Assembly (NCBI RefSeq): GCF_016908295.1
Contig: NZ_JAFBDO010000003.1
Span: 186,001-250,000 of the forward strand
Length of the DNA: 64,000 bases
DNA from: Thalassobacillus pellis
GTDB lineage: Bacteria > Bacillota > Bacilli > Bacillales > Halobacillaceae
Direction of reading: 5' to 3'
This document shows positions 55,907 through 63,144 of the stretch, piece by piece. Each line of letters begins with the position of its first letter. Positions within the stretch are counted from its first letter, which is position 1. Both the position numbers and the translations under genes were made by a program. The notes beneath the pieces are model-generated. The model was given only the letters and a program-made list of their open reading frames with translations, was not told the DNA's origin and did not search any database.

Positions 55907-56125
55907 GTGTCAGTTCAAATCTGGGTTATTATAGGAGTTATCGTCTTGTTATCATGGCCGATCGTTAGATTGATAGTAACGGATCTATTTGGTTTGAAAA
56001 GGAATAAATTTTATGGAAACCAATTAATGAAAGAAAAAAAAGAACGTAATAAAACCACTTCTCAAATGGAAGCAGAAAGTTCATTGGAAGCAACCAGGTC
56101 ACGAAATACAAACTTTCCTGGTTGA
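55907..56125 (+). CDS. small single-helix membrane protein
   Basis: A 72-residue protein starting at GTG 55907, ten bases after AGGAGG. Residues about 5-25 form one membrane helix (WVIIGVIVLLSWPIVRLIV); the rest is a charged cytosolic tail (KEKKERNKTTSQMEAESS). It starts a tight run of four short genes to 57170. No family is recognised. Confidence 0.6.
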   Translation: MSVQIWVIIGVIVLLSWPIVRLIVTDLFGLKRNKFYGNQLMKEKKERNKTTSQMEAESSLEATRSRNTNFPG

Positions 56126-56162
56126 GAGCAGGATATAAATATAATTTATCAGAGGTGAGACA

Positions 56163-56282
56163 ATGGGGTATGCGATAGGGATAGTAATCACTTGTGTTTT
56201 GTTTGGGGTGATCCGTGTTCTCCTTGGCATCCCATCAAACCGGGCCAACTCAAAAGAGTATCACGATCGTGATTATCCTTAA
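56163..56282 (+). CDS. very small membrane protein
   Basis: A 39-residue ORF at ATG 56163 with AGAGGTGAG upstream. One helix (YAIGIVITCVLFGVIRVLL) is followed by a polar tail (SKEYHDRDYP). It lies 37 bases after the preceding small ORF and 64 before the acetyltransferase gene. No family is recognised; the ribosome binding site and helix support it. Confidence 0.5.
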   Translation: MGYAIGIVITCVLFGVIRVLLGIPSNRANSKEYHDRDYP

Positions 56283-56346
56283 ACGTTATCTTGCTTTTAA
56301 ACTGATACGAAAGTAACGTTCGAATTGAAAGGATAGAGGGGAAAAA

Positions 56347-56913
56347 GTGAACATTTTATACGAAGAGATAGATGAAAAAGAAATAGAATTATGCCGGGAA
56401 TTGTGCAATGAATTAATGATTTTCCAAAAATCGAAAGCATACATAAAACCTGAGTTGTTTGATGATATGAGCTTTGAAACACGTCTATTGCCTTCTTTAC
56501 AGAGCGCGATACACAATTACACAGTGATCGTGAAAGATAGTAATGAAAATGAAATTGTAGCTTACGTATATGCCAATATTTCTCCTAAAGAAACTTATTC
56601 CAATGATTTTGCCACTTTCTTTGATATGGAATCTGTTAAAAAGAGTAATGTGGGCTGTTTATCTCAGTTTTATATAAAAGAGGGTTACCGCGATGCAGGA
56701 ATTGGTTCAAGATTATTTTCGAAATCAATGGAGTGGTTGAATAGATTTAAAGATGTTGAGGATTACTTTATTTATGTTTCTAATGGAAATCATAATGCCT
56801 TGGAATTTTACCAGCGTAAAGGGTTCTATGTCAGTCATCAGATTCTGGATGGCTTTATTACGGTTCTGCGGAATAAGCAGCAAATCAAGGGGAGGGAAGG
56901 TGATATCAAATGA
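56347..56913 (+). CDS. GNAT family N-acetyltransferase
   Basis: A 188-residue acetyltransferase starting at GTG 56347 after GGATAGAGGGG. The acetyl-CoA binding motif A is in GYRDAGIGSRLFSKSMEWL, and motif B in YVSNGNHNALEFYQRKGFYVS. The N-terminal part is atypical and helical. The substrate cannot be predicted. Its stop overlaps the start of the next gene (ATGA), indicating coupling. Confidence 0.83.
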   Translation: MNILYEEIDEKEIELCRELCNELMIFQKSKAYIKPELFDDMSFETRLLPSLQSAIHNYTVIVKDSNENEIVAYVYANISPKETYSNDFATFFDMESVKKSNVGCLSQFYIKEGYRDAGIGSRLFSKSMEWLNRFKDVEDYFIYVSNGNHNALEFYQRKGFYVSHQILDGFITVLRNKQQIKGREGDIK

Positions 56914-57170
56914 GTCAGTACATTTTATCACTTAGCTTTTTTATAATTTTTCTAATTTCCTTCTCATATTTTCTGGTAAAAAGAAAAAAAGCCGGTATTA
57001 CTGGTATTAAAAGCGCCATTCCATCTATTTGCTTTTTTTTGATTGCTTTGATAAATTTTGCTGCTAATACGATGGATTTGCTTGGGAGCATTAGTTGGTT
57101 TCTGACAATAACCCTGATAATAGTTGGAGCATCTTTTACTAAATACCTCCCTATTGATACCTCACCATAG
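56910..57170 (+). CDS. small membrane protein coupled to the acetyltransferase
   Basis: An 86-residue protein with three predicted helices (about residues 5-22, 36-53 and 58-76) and a basic loop KRKKAGITGIKS. It overlaps the GNAT gene by four bases. No family is recognised. The coupling suggests, but does not prove, a shared role. Confidence 0.6.
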   Translation: MSQYILSLSFFIIFLISFSYFLVKRKKAGITGIKSAIPSICFFLIALINFAANTMDLLGSISWFLTITLIIVGASFTKYLPIDTSP

Positions 57171-57282
57171 AAAAAATCAAGTTTAAATACCATTTTTACA
57201 AAAATTTTACGTTTAAATTACAGATCACCCCGAAATACAAATAATGTAAGCCATTTCATTATTATGTAAGGAGGGGTCAATT

Positions 57283-57837
57283 ATGAAAAAAACAAAATAC
57301 CTTGCACCGGTTTTGGCTTTAGGAATGACTTTTGGTTTTGGAACAAATGATGTCTCTGCAGAAAAAGCTATGGTAACTATCGAGAAAGGTGACACCCTTT
57401 GGAGCATCGCTCAACAGTATGAAGAGGTGACGGTTCAAGAATTGTATGAGTGGAATCCAGGTATTGAGGCTGATAATCTGCAAATAGGATCAGAAATAAT
57501 GGTTAGTGACACAAAAGAAAATATTGATGAAGAATTTCACACCGTCAGGCCAGGTAGTACACTTTACAGTATTGCCAAATTACATGCAGGCGTGACTCTG
57601 GAAGACTTATATGATCTAAACCCTGGAATACAGCCACGAAATCTGCAGATAGGATCCGAAGTCAGGGTCAGTAAAGATGATAACTTAAAAGAAATGTATC
57701 ACACGATCACTCCCGGCAGCACACTTATCAGCATCGCCAATCTGCATGCAGGTGTCACGTTGGAGGATCTATATGACTTGAATCCAGGGATTGAACCCCG
57801 TAATCTTCAGATTGGTTCTGAATTAAGAGTTCAATAA
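57283..57837 (+). CDS. secreted protein with three LysM domains
   Basis: A 184-residue secreted protein. A signal peptide spans about residues 1-26 (YLAPVLALGMTFGFG...VSA). Three LysM repeats bind peptidoglycan: about 29-73 (VTIEKGDTLWSIAQQYE), 83-128 (FHTVRPGSTLYSIAKLHAG) and 137-183 (YHTITPGSTLISIANLHAG). No catalytic domain is attached. Repeats 2 and 3 are nearly identical (GVTLEDLYDLNPGI...PRNLQIGSE) yet use many different synonymous codons. GGAGGGG precedes ATG 57283. A cell-wall-bound or spore-associated role is likely. Confidence 0.88.
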   Translation: MKKTKYLAPVLALGMTFGFGTNDVSAEKAMVTIEKGDTLWSIAQQYEEVTVQELYEWNPGIEADNLQIGSEIMVSDTKENIDEEFHTVRPGSTLYSIAKLHAGVTLEDLYDLNPGIQPRNLQIGSEVRVSKDDNLKEMYHTITPGSTLISIANLHAGVTLEDLYDLNPGIEPRNLQIGSELRVQ

Positions 57838-57848
57838 TGGAATCTTTT

Positions 57849-57881
57849 ATAAAGGCGCTCTATACAGGGCGCCTTTGTTTT
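57849..57881 (+). terminator. terminator of the LysM gene
   Basis: AAAGGCGCTCT pairs with AGGGCGCCTTT, then GTTTT. Confidence 0.85.
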
Positions 57882-57948
57882 ACTTTAAGAAAGTTTAACT
57901 TTGTTAAAGGAATAAAGAATAAGCAAAACTAAGGCTTTCGCCATAAGG

Positions 57949-57971
57949 ACTTGGCGACAAGCCAAGTTTTT
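57949..57971 (+). terminator. short hairpin with T run
   Basis: ACTTGGC pairs with GCCAAGT, then TTTTTCT. No gene ends just upstream, so its role is unclear. Confidence 0.35.
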
Positions 57972-58047
57972 CTAATGCTTTTTTTGCTGAAATATAAGAG
58001 AATACTTATAATTAAGACTTATGTATAAAACAGACAGAGGTGAGAAA

Positions 58048-58080
58048 ATGATTATTATTTTATCTATTCTAATGTTATAA
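58048..58080 (+). CDS. possible ten-residue leader peptide
   Basis: GAGGTGAG precedes ATG 58048, and ten hydrophobic codons (MIIILSILML) end in TAA 19 bases before the TTG start of the broken membrane gene. It may be a leader ORF or chance. Confidence 0.25.
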   Translation: MIIILSILML

Positions 58081-58098
58081 AATGGAGGGCGACGTTCA

Positions 58099-58505
58099 TT
58101 GTTAACAACAGCTAAGTTGGAGATTACCATTGGCATTTTGACAATTGTAACCGGATTGCTTTATGTATTTAAGGTGTTTGGGGAGACGGAAGCTATCGTT
58201 CATACATGGGGGATACTAGCAGTGTTTATCGGTGTGATCATCATTTGCCTTGGAGTTTTTTCACAAAGGATAACAGATTTGCTGGCGATAATTCTGTTAT
58301 TTTTCCTGTTACTATTCCAGACTCCTGCAATCGCACTTTGGTTTATCTTCCACGGAAGCGGGATATCGGATGGAAGTCCTCAGAGCGATTTGCCCACTGG
58401 TTGTTTGCAGTTCCCCATCTGTTCATCTTTTTGTTAGGCTTGGTCACAATTGCTTCTATATTAAAAAATAGAAAAGATCATCTGTCGGGAAGGGATTTTT
58501 TATAA
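58099..58505 (+). pseudogene. membrane protein gene with a -1 frameshift
   Basis: Translation from TTG 58099, after GGAGGG, gives helices TIGILTIVTGLLYVFKVF, WGILAVFIGVIIICLGVF and LLAIILLFFLLLF, then PAIALWFIFHGSGISDGSPQ, and soon reaches a stop at 58437. In the -1 frame from about 58383 the natural continuation appears: ERFAHWLFAVPHLFIFLLGL then VTIASILKNRKDHL, ending at 58505. One base is therefore missing near 58380. I see no slippery heptamer that would argue for programmed frameshifting. The intact product would be about 135 residues with four helices. Function unknown; sequencing error is possible. Confidence 0.7.
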
Positions 58506-58523
58506 ATCCCTTCCCCTCATTTT
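58487..58523. terminator. bidirectional terminator
   Basis: GGGAAGGGATTT pairs perfectly with AAATCCCTTCCC, between the frameshifted gene and the convergent reductase gene. Confidence 0.85.
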
Positions 58524-59069
58524 TTATCCAGGCTTAAGCTTTTCGTTCAATTTCCTTGCTTCTTCCAAAGCATCCACATCATTTAAGATTTCTTCGGGCT
58601 TTCCTCCTTCTCCGAGGATATGCCCCTGATAGTTCATTCCTATAAAAGCACAAATATACTTGAACTGCTCGACTAATGGAATTCCTTTTGTTCGTGGGTC
58701 GTCTCCTCCGACAGCCAGGATATAAGCTGCTTTTTTCCCCATACTTTCTTTAAAATTGGGATATCTTGCATCCTTTAATGTCTGGGACCACCTGTCGACA
58801 AATGTTTTCATAGGGCTTGCCATGCCATACCAGTAAATAGGAGTAGCGAAAATCAATACATCCGCTTTTAGGACTGTTTCAATTATTTTATCATAATCGT
58901 CGACCACTTTATCAAAACCGCCAGGCTCATGTCGTTGGTCGGTTATATTCTTAATCTGGTAATCCTTAAGAAAAATTCTGTCAGCAGATATTCCCTCAAG
59001 TGCCTTTTCTGTCAATGCCTCTGTATTCCCGTTTTCACGGGTGCTTCCATATATAACAGCTACTTTCAT
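58524..59069 (-). CDS. flavodoxin-fold NAD(P)H-dependent FMN reductase
   Basis: A 181-residue flavoprotein. The FMN phosphate loop is VIYGSTRENGNTEAL, the ring-contact loop is FATPIYWYGMASPMKTFVDRW, and VGGDDPRTKG follows. This is the NADPH-dependent FMN reductase family, acting as an azo-, quinone- or flavin-reductase in the cytosol. GAGGGG precedes ATG 59069. Monocistronic; the substrate is unknown. Confidence 0.88.
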   Translation of the reverse strand: MKVAVIYGSTRENGNTEALTEKALEGISADRIFLKDYQIKNITDQRHEPGGFDKVVDDYDKIIETVLKADVLIFATPIYWYGMASPMKTFVDRWSQTLKDARYPNFKESMGKKAAYILAVGGDDPRTKGIPLVEQFKYICAFIGMNYQGHILGEGGKPEEILNDVDALEEARKLNEKLKPG

Positions 59070-59305
59070 TTTCCATCCCCTCTTAAATCAGTGTTATTTA
59101 AAATCTGCAAAATTTTTCCGACTATCAAGCTTATCATAGCATTTACATGTAATTTTCCTGATGGATTTGCTCATCCTTTTTACATTGGTAGAGTTAACTC
59201 TATTAAACTGCTATGTCGTGTCCACTGAGTAAGCTGATTTGTTGAAGCTTCGTTGATTCAGGTATAAAATGAACACTTTATAATGGATAAAATTTCGGAA
59301 AAGAG

Positions 59306-60244
59306 ATGATCGGTTTGTCTAAATCGCTGACCTATACATTATTATTTCTTATCATGATGATCTGGGGCTTTAACGTCACTGCCATTAAAGTGCTGGTTGA
59401 TAACTTTGCACCAGTTACAATTACAGCATTCCGGATACTTGTCGCCGGAATCGTGGTCATGCTGTTTCTCGGTATCAATAAAGAATTTCATCGGACGAAC
59501 AAAACTCAGCTTGGTTATATTACCCTTGGGGCGCTAACAGGAATATTGGGACATCACTTCTTTTTGGCTACTGGTCTGACAATGACCAATGCATCTAATG
59601 CAGGGCTGATTCTAGGACTTGTTCCTCTGATGACTTCTGTGTTTGCCATTATATTTCTAGGAGATCGCCTGACTGTACTTAGAATGATTGGTATCATTCT
59701 CGGGTTTTCAGGAGTCGCCTTTATTGTGTTGAGCGGCGGGGGGAACGTCGGCAGTATTTCTCGTGGGGATGTGAACATTTTTCTTGCTGTAGTCACACAG
59801 GCCATCAGTTTTATTGCCATTAAACGGGCTACGGAATCGATGGATTCCCGTTTGATAACCGGATGGATGCAGATTATAGGTGCTTTCTTTTTATTCGTTG
59901 TCAGCCTGCAGCTGGAGCCAAGAGGGCTTGCCAGCCTGACAACTGGAAGTCCCGGTGCCTGGCTGGTATTTTTCGCCTCCGCTATATTAGCTACCGCCCT
60001 TGGACATATGGTATACAACAAGGCAATCGGCCAAATAGGTGCGGGCGAAACCGCCATATTCACAAATCTGACTCCATTTTTCTCACTGATCGGCGCGGTC
60101 GTATTTCTTGGGGAAACCATTGCCTGGCAGCAGCTTTTCGGATTTTTATTCATTGTCATGGGAGTTGTGCTGGGAACGGGAGCGTTGGATAAAAGGAAGG
60201 AAGACCAATTGGAAGCTGGTAAAAGCAGGCAGGTTGCCAGATGA
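59306..60244 (+). CDS. EamA/DMT family transporter
   Basis: A 312-residue exporter with ten predicted helices in two EamA repeats (IMMIWGFNVTAIKVLVDNFAP and the second starting near VNIFLAVVTQAISFIAIKRA; end LTPFFSLIGAVVFLGETI). Such proteins export amino acids or other metabolites. GAAAAGAG precedes ATG 59306. It stands about 75 bases before the patatin gene on the same strand. Confidence 0.9.
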   Translation: MIGLSKSLTYTLLFLIMMIWGFNVTAIKVLVDNFAPVTITAFRILVAGIVVMLFLGINKEFHRTNKTQLGYITLGALTGILGHHFFLATGLTMTNASNAGLILGLVPLMTSVFAIIFLGDRLTVLRMIGIILGFSGVAFIVLSGGGNVGSISRGDVNIFLAVVTQAISFIAIKRATESMDSRLITGWMQIIGAFFLFVVSLQLEPRGLASLTTGSPGAWLVFFASAILATALGHMVYNKAIGQIGAGETAIFTNLTPFFSLIGAVVFLGETIAWQQLFGFLFIVMGVVLGTGALDKRKEDQLEAGKSRQVAR

Positions 60245-60319
60245 TTCACCATGTTGGTCTGATTACATTGTTCTAATATCGGGCAGAATGATTGAAAAAC
60301 TGATTTCAGGTGACTAACA

Positions 60320-61231
60320 ATGAAAATGTTATGTATAGACGGCGGCGGGATAAGAGGTGTTATGCCGATTGCAGTCTTACAGGAAATTGAAAGAGAACTG
60401 GGGCAATCGGTAGGGGAGTCCTTTGATGTGATTGCCGGGACAAGCACAGGTGCTATTATCGCGGCATCTACCGCAGTGGGTAAACCAATGGAAGATGTTC
60501 TCCATTCCTATAAGACGGCTGGGGCAAAAATTTTCATGCGTCAGGCAAAGGTAGGCTTTTTTAAGAGTGTCTATAGTGATCGTTATCTAAGGCGATTACT
60601 GAAAAAGGCATTTGGAGAAGTGACTCTTGCAGACATCTCTAAACAGCTGCTCATACCTGCAGTTGATATCACACATGGAAAACCATTTATTCATCGGTCG
60701 AATCCGACTAACCGTGAAAACGACGATGTGTCCATAAAGTTGTGGGATGCTGTATTATCTTCCTGTTCCGCACCTATTTATTTCCCACCGAATAATGTGA
60801 GGAACCGTTATTTATCTATCGATGGTGGTCTGTGGGCGAATAATCCCTCATTGGTATGTATCACAGAAGCAGTGCATCATTTAAAAGAAAGTTTAGAGGA
60901 CATTCGTATCCTGTCACTGGGGACCGGTGATCAGAACATCGATTTTTCCATTGACAGTGAAAAATACTGGGGGGTGAAACAGTGGCTTCCTTTTCAGATA
61001 CCTTCATTTAAGGTAACACCTAAGCTGTTGGACTTGGCACTTAATCTTTCTTCTGAGTCTGTGTCCTACCACTGTCAGCTGCTCCTCAGGGATAATTACC
61101 TAAGGATTAACAAAGCTCTTGGGGGAGAGGTCCCCTTTGATGATATAGCATTCATGGAAGAAATGATTAAGGTTGGAAAGCAGGTATATGACCAAAATCG
61201 CACAGAAATTATGGATTTTTTACAGGGATAA
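60320..61231 (+). CDS. patatin-like phospholipase
   Basis: A 303-residue acyl hydrolase. The Gly-rich oxyanion motif CIDGGGIRGVMP, the nucleophile elbow GTSTG (Ser at about residue 46) and the catalytic Asp in SIDGGLWANNP form the Ser-Asp dyad. There is no signal peptide. Patatins of this shape (CapV) act in CBASS defence, but no cyclase gene is nearby, so a lipid-metabolism role is at least as likely. A second ATG at 60326 is possible. A repeat-family hairpin follows it directly. Confidence 0.9.
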   Translation: MKMLCIDGGGIRGVMPIAVLQEIERELGQSVGESFDVIAGTSTGAIIAASTAVGKPMEDVLHSYKTAGAKIFMRQAKVGFFKSVYSDRYLRRLLKKAFGEVTLADISKQLLIPAVDITHGKPFIHRSNPTNRENDDVSIKLWDAVLSSCSAPIYFPPNNVRNRYLSIDGGLWANNPSLVCITEAVHHLKESLEDIRILSLGTGDQNIDFSIDSEKYWGVKQWLPFQIPSFKVTPKLLDLALNLSSESVSYHCQLLLRDNYLRINKALGGEVPFDDIAFMEEMIKVGKQVYDQNRTEIMDFLQG

Positions 61232-61244
61232 ATAGAGGCTGATT

Positions 61245-61291
61245 TAAAAAACAGTCTGTATGGAGTTTTATGTCCATACAGACTGTTTTCT
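61245..61291. repeat. hairpin repeat (GTCTGTATGGA type), copy 2
   Basis: AACAGTCTGTATGGA pairs with TCCATACAGACTGTT, followed by TGTCTAG as in copy 1 (28562-28604). Here it follows the patatin gene and may act as its terminator. Confidence 0.8.
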
Positions 61292-61440
61292 TGTCTAGCG
61301 GACAATGTAAATCCTATCGTTTTTTTGGTAACTAACAAACCTGCCGTAATTTAAGTTTTTTACAAGCAGCTTTAACTAAGTTTAATATGAAACAGGTTTC
61401 ATTTTCTTGATTCAGTAATGGGCTTTCACGTACGGTTATA

Positions 61441-61613
61441 TCATGGTTGATTCCACGATGAGCGAGAGGCGGTGACGCCTGCGGGAACAGCGCGAGCCGA
61501 AGATCCACTTGGTCAAGCGGTTTTTTTGACCAAGTTAGCTGAGGCCGTGCCCGCGGCAAGCACCGCCGCTAAGCGATTCGCGAGAATCAACAGCAAACTT
61601 TAACAGACTCTTT
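61441..61613. repeat. GCTGAGGCCGTGCCCGCGGC intergenic repeat, full-length copy
   Basis: The 5' part (GAGCGAGAGGCGGTGACGCC, CTGCGGGAACAGCG, GAGCCGAAGATCC) is absent from copy 1. The hairpin CTTGGTCAA/TTGACCAAG lies in the middle. The 3' part from 61537 matches 28632-28708. No protein-coding gene is visible in 61232-61787. Confidence 0.8.
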
Positions 61614-61682
61614 GGATTATAAATGATATTTTCAGTGGACTTTAATCGTTTCCTAGCTCCACTTTTCCGATATCAACAATAA

Positions 61683-61721
61683 AAAAATTTTATCCCATAG
61701 GTCTATTACAGACTTATGGGA
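61683..61721 (-). terminator. terminator of the cysteine dioxygenase gene
   Basis: On the minus strand TCCCATAAGTCT pairs with AGACCTATGGGA, followed by TAAAATTTTTTT. Confidence 0.8.
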
Positions 61722-61787
61722 CAGCCCTTTCTTTGATTAAGTTTTTTTGTCCTAGACACAAGTGGCAAATTGCACCCTGTTTAAAAG

Positions 61788-62384
61788 TTACTTTTTAACG
61801 GATGATTGTTTTTTCTTTTTGGCTTTCTTGAATGCACGCAGTTTGATTTCGGAAATCTTCTCGCTTTGGTCTTCGGGCCACCATGCTCCACATTCTTCAG
61901 AAACAATACATGCAGCACAGGCATCCAGGTCGTATACTTTCATTCCTTGGATCGGAGGGGAGTACAGGTGCACCGTAATAAGGGGGTCTCCGCCTTTTCG
62001 CCCCATTTTATGTACCCCTTTCCGAGGAGAGAAAAATACGTCGCCTTTTTCCTTGTATTCATGGAACAGTACTTTTGGGAGCCGGTTTCCTTTTACTTTG
62101 TATACCGTTTGTTTCGTTGTGCCGTTGACTACTTGTATCCAGCCAATCGAGTCTCCGTGGTCATGAGGGGCACATTCGATGTCTGCCCAGTTCATTACAA
62201 GCAGTTCTGTATTCTCATCTTTGTACAGAGCTTTACGTTGATAGGGTTTATCTTCAGGTGGATGCAGATGTTCCTCCAACTCTTCCCTTGATATTGCCAG
62301 TTTATCAAGTGCTGTCTTCAAGTCTTCAGATTCAAAGGATTCCAATTTTCCCAGGACTTCTTTCGCCCGCCTCGTCAACTTCAT
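61788..62384 (-). CDS. cysteine dioxygenase
   Basis: A 198-residue cupin enzyme of the CDO I family (YubC-like) that oxidises cysteine to cysteine sulfinate with Fe(II) and O2. Metal-ligand histidines appear in APHDHGDSIGW, with the third likely in LITVHLYSPP. I place the start at ATG 62384, with AAGGGAG upstream; a longer frame to 62408 covers that ribosome binding site. The C-terminus is Lys-rich (KKAKKKKQSSVKK). Monocistronic with a minus-strand terminator. Confidence 0.88.
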   Translation of the reverse strand: MKLTRRAKEVLGKLESFESEDLKTALDKLAISREELEEHLHPPEDKPYQRKALYKDENTELLVMNWADIECAPHDHGDSIGWIQVVNGTTKQTVYKVKGNRLPKVLFHEYKEKGDVFFSPRKGVHKMGRKGGDPLITVHLYSPPIQGMKVYDLDACAACIVSEECGAWWPEDQSEKISEIKLRAFKKAKKKKQSSVKK

Positions 62385-62618
62385 CGAGCATCTCCCTTTC
62401 ACATACATCTTTCTTCATTTTAGAAAATGACACGTAAATCTAATAATCCGCCCATTTTAATGTACGGAGTAACGAAGAGAAATATCACTAAGCAAGGTAA
62501 AAAATCGATGTAATCGAGCCATTTTACTGATGGGATTGTTTCGAAGGTTAGGAGGATAAACCGCCGACACAATGGAATTAAATAAAAGTGATAAAAAAAT
62601 GACGGAAAGGAAGACTTT

Positions 62619-63041
62619 ATGAAACCAAGAATAACAGTGATTACATTAGGGGTAGATGATTTAGAAAGTGCGGTGAGATTTTACGAGGAAGGACTAGGGT
62701 TGCCTACAGATGGGATAGTAGGCCAAGAATTTGAGCATGGTGCTGTTGCTTTCTTCGAATTGCAATATGGGCTGAAGCTCGCTGTCTGGAAAAGAGAGGA
62801 CCTGGCCCATGAAGCTAAAGTACCGCTTGCTGCTCGAAGTGCCACTGAATTTTCGATAGGTCACAACGTTGGCAGTAAAGAGGAAGTGGACAGAGTGATT
62901 GTCCAGGCGAAAAGGGCTGGAGCAGTAATTACTGATACTCCGCATGAAACCTTTTGGGGAGGGTATTCCGCTCACTTCCAGGACCTGGATGGACATCTAT
63001 GGGAGGTAGTTTGGAATCCGCATTGGGATTTAGAGGAATAA
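62619..63041 (+). CDS. VOC (glyoxalase/bleomycin resistance) family protein
   Basis: A 140-residue protein with two beta-alpha-beta-beta-beta units: ITVITLGVDDLESAVRFYEEGLGLP at the N-terminus and YSAHFQDLDGHLWEVVWNP at the C-terminus, the latter holding the typical metal-ligand Glu. GGAAGG precedes ATG 62619. It stands alone. The substrate could be a glyoxal adduct, an antibiotic or a catechol; nothing nearby narrows it. Confidence 0.87.
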   Translation: MKPRITVITLGVDDLESAVRFYEEGLGLPTDGIVGQEFEHGAVAFFELQYGLKLAVWKREDLAHEAKVPLAARSATEFSIGHNVGSKEEVDRVIVQAKRAGAVITDTPHETFWGGYSAHFQDLDGHLWEVVWNPHWDLEE

Positions 63042-63144
63042 ATCATTACCAGGTGAACACGAACTGCAGTCATTTTTAAAGGCTGGTCTAATTTTTTGAT
63101 ACAAGCGTATGTTGTAAGAAAGTTTGTATATGGGAGGACGCCGT

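Noticed and set aside
59554-60447. 297-codon minus-strand frame
   Set aside because: Low-complexity Pro/Ser-rich product antisense to the EamA gene; no start signal.
60320-61231. CBASS defence operon
   Set aside because: Only a patatin is present; there is no CD-NTase or accessory gene beside it.
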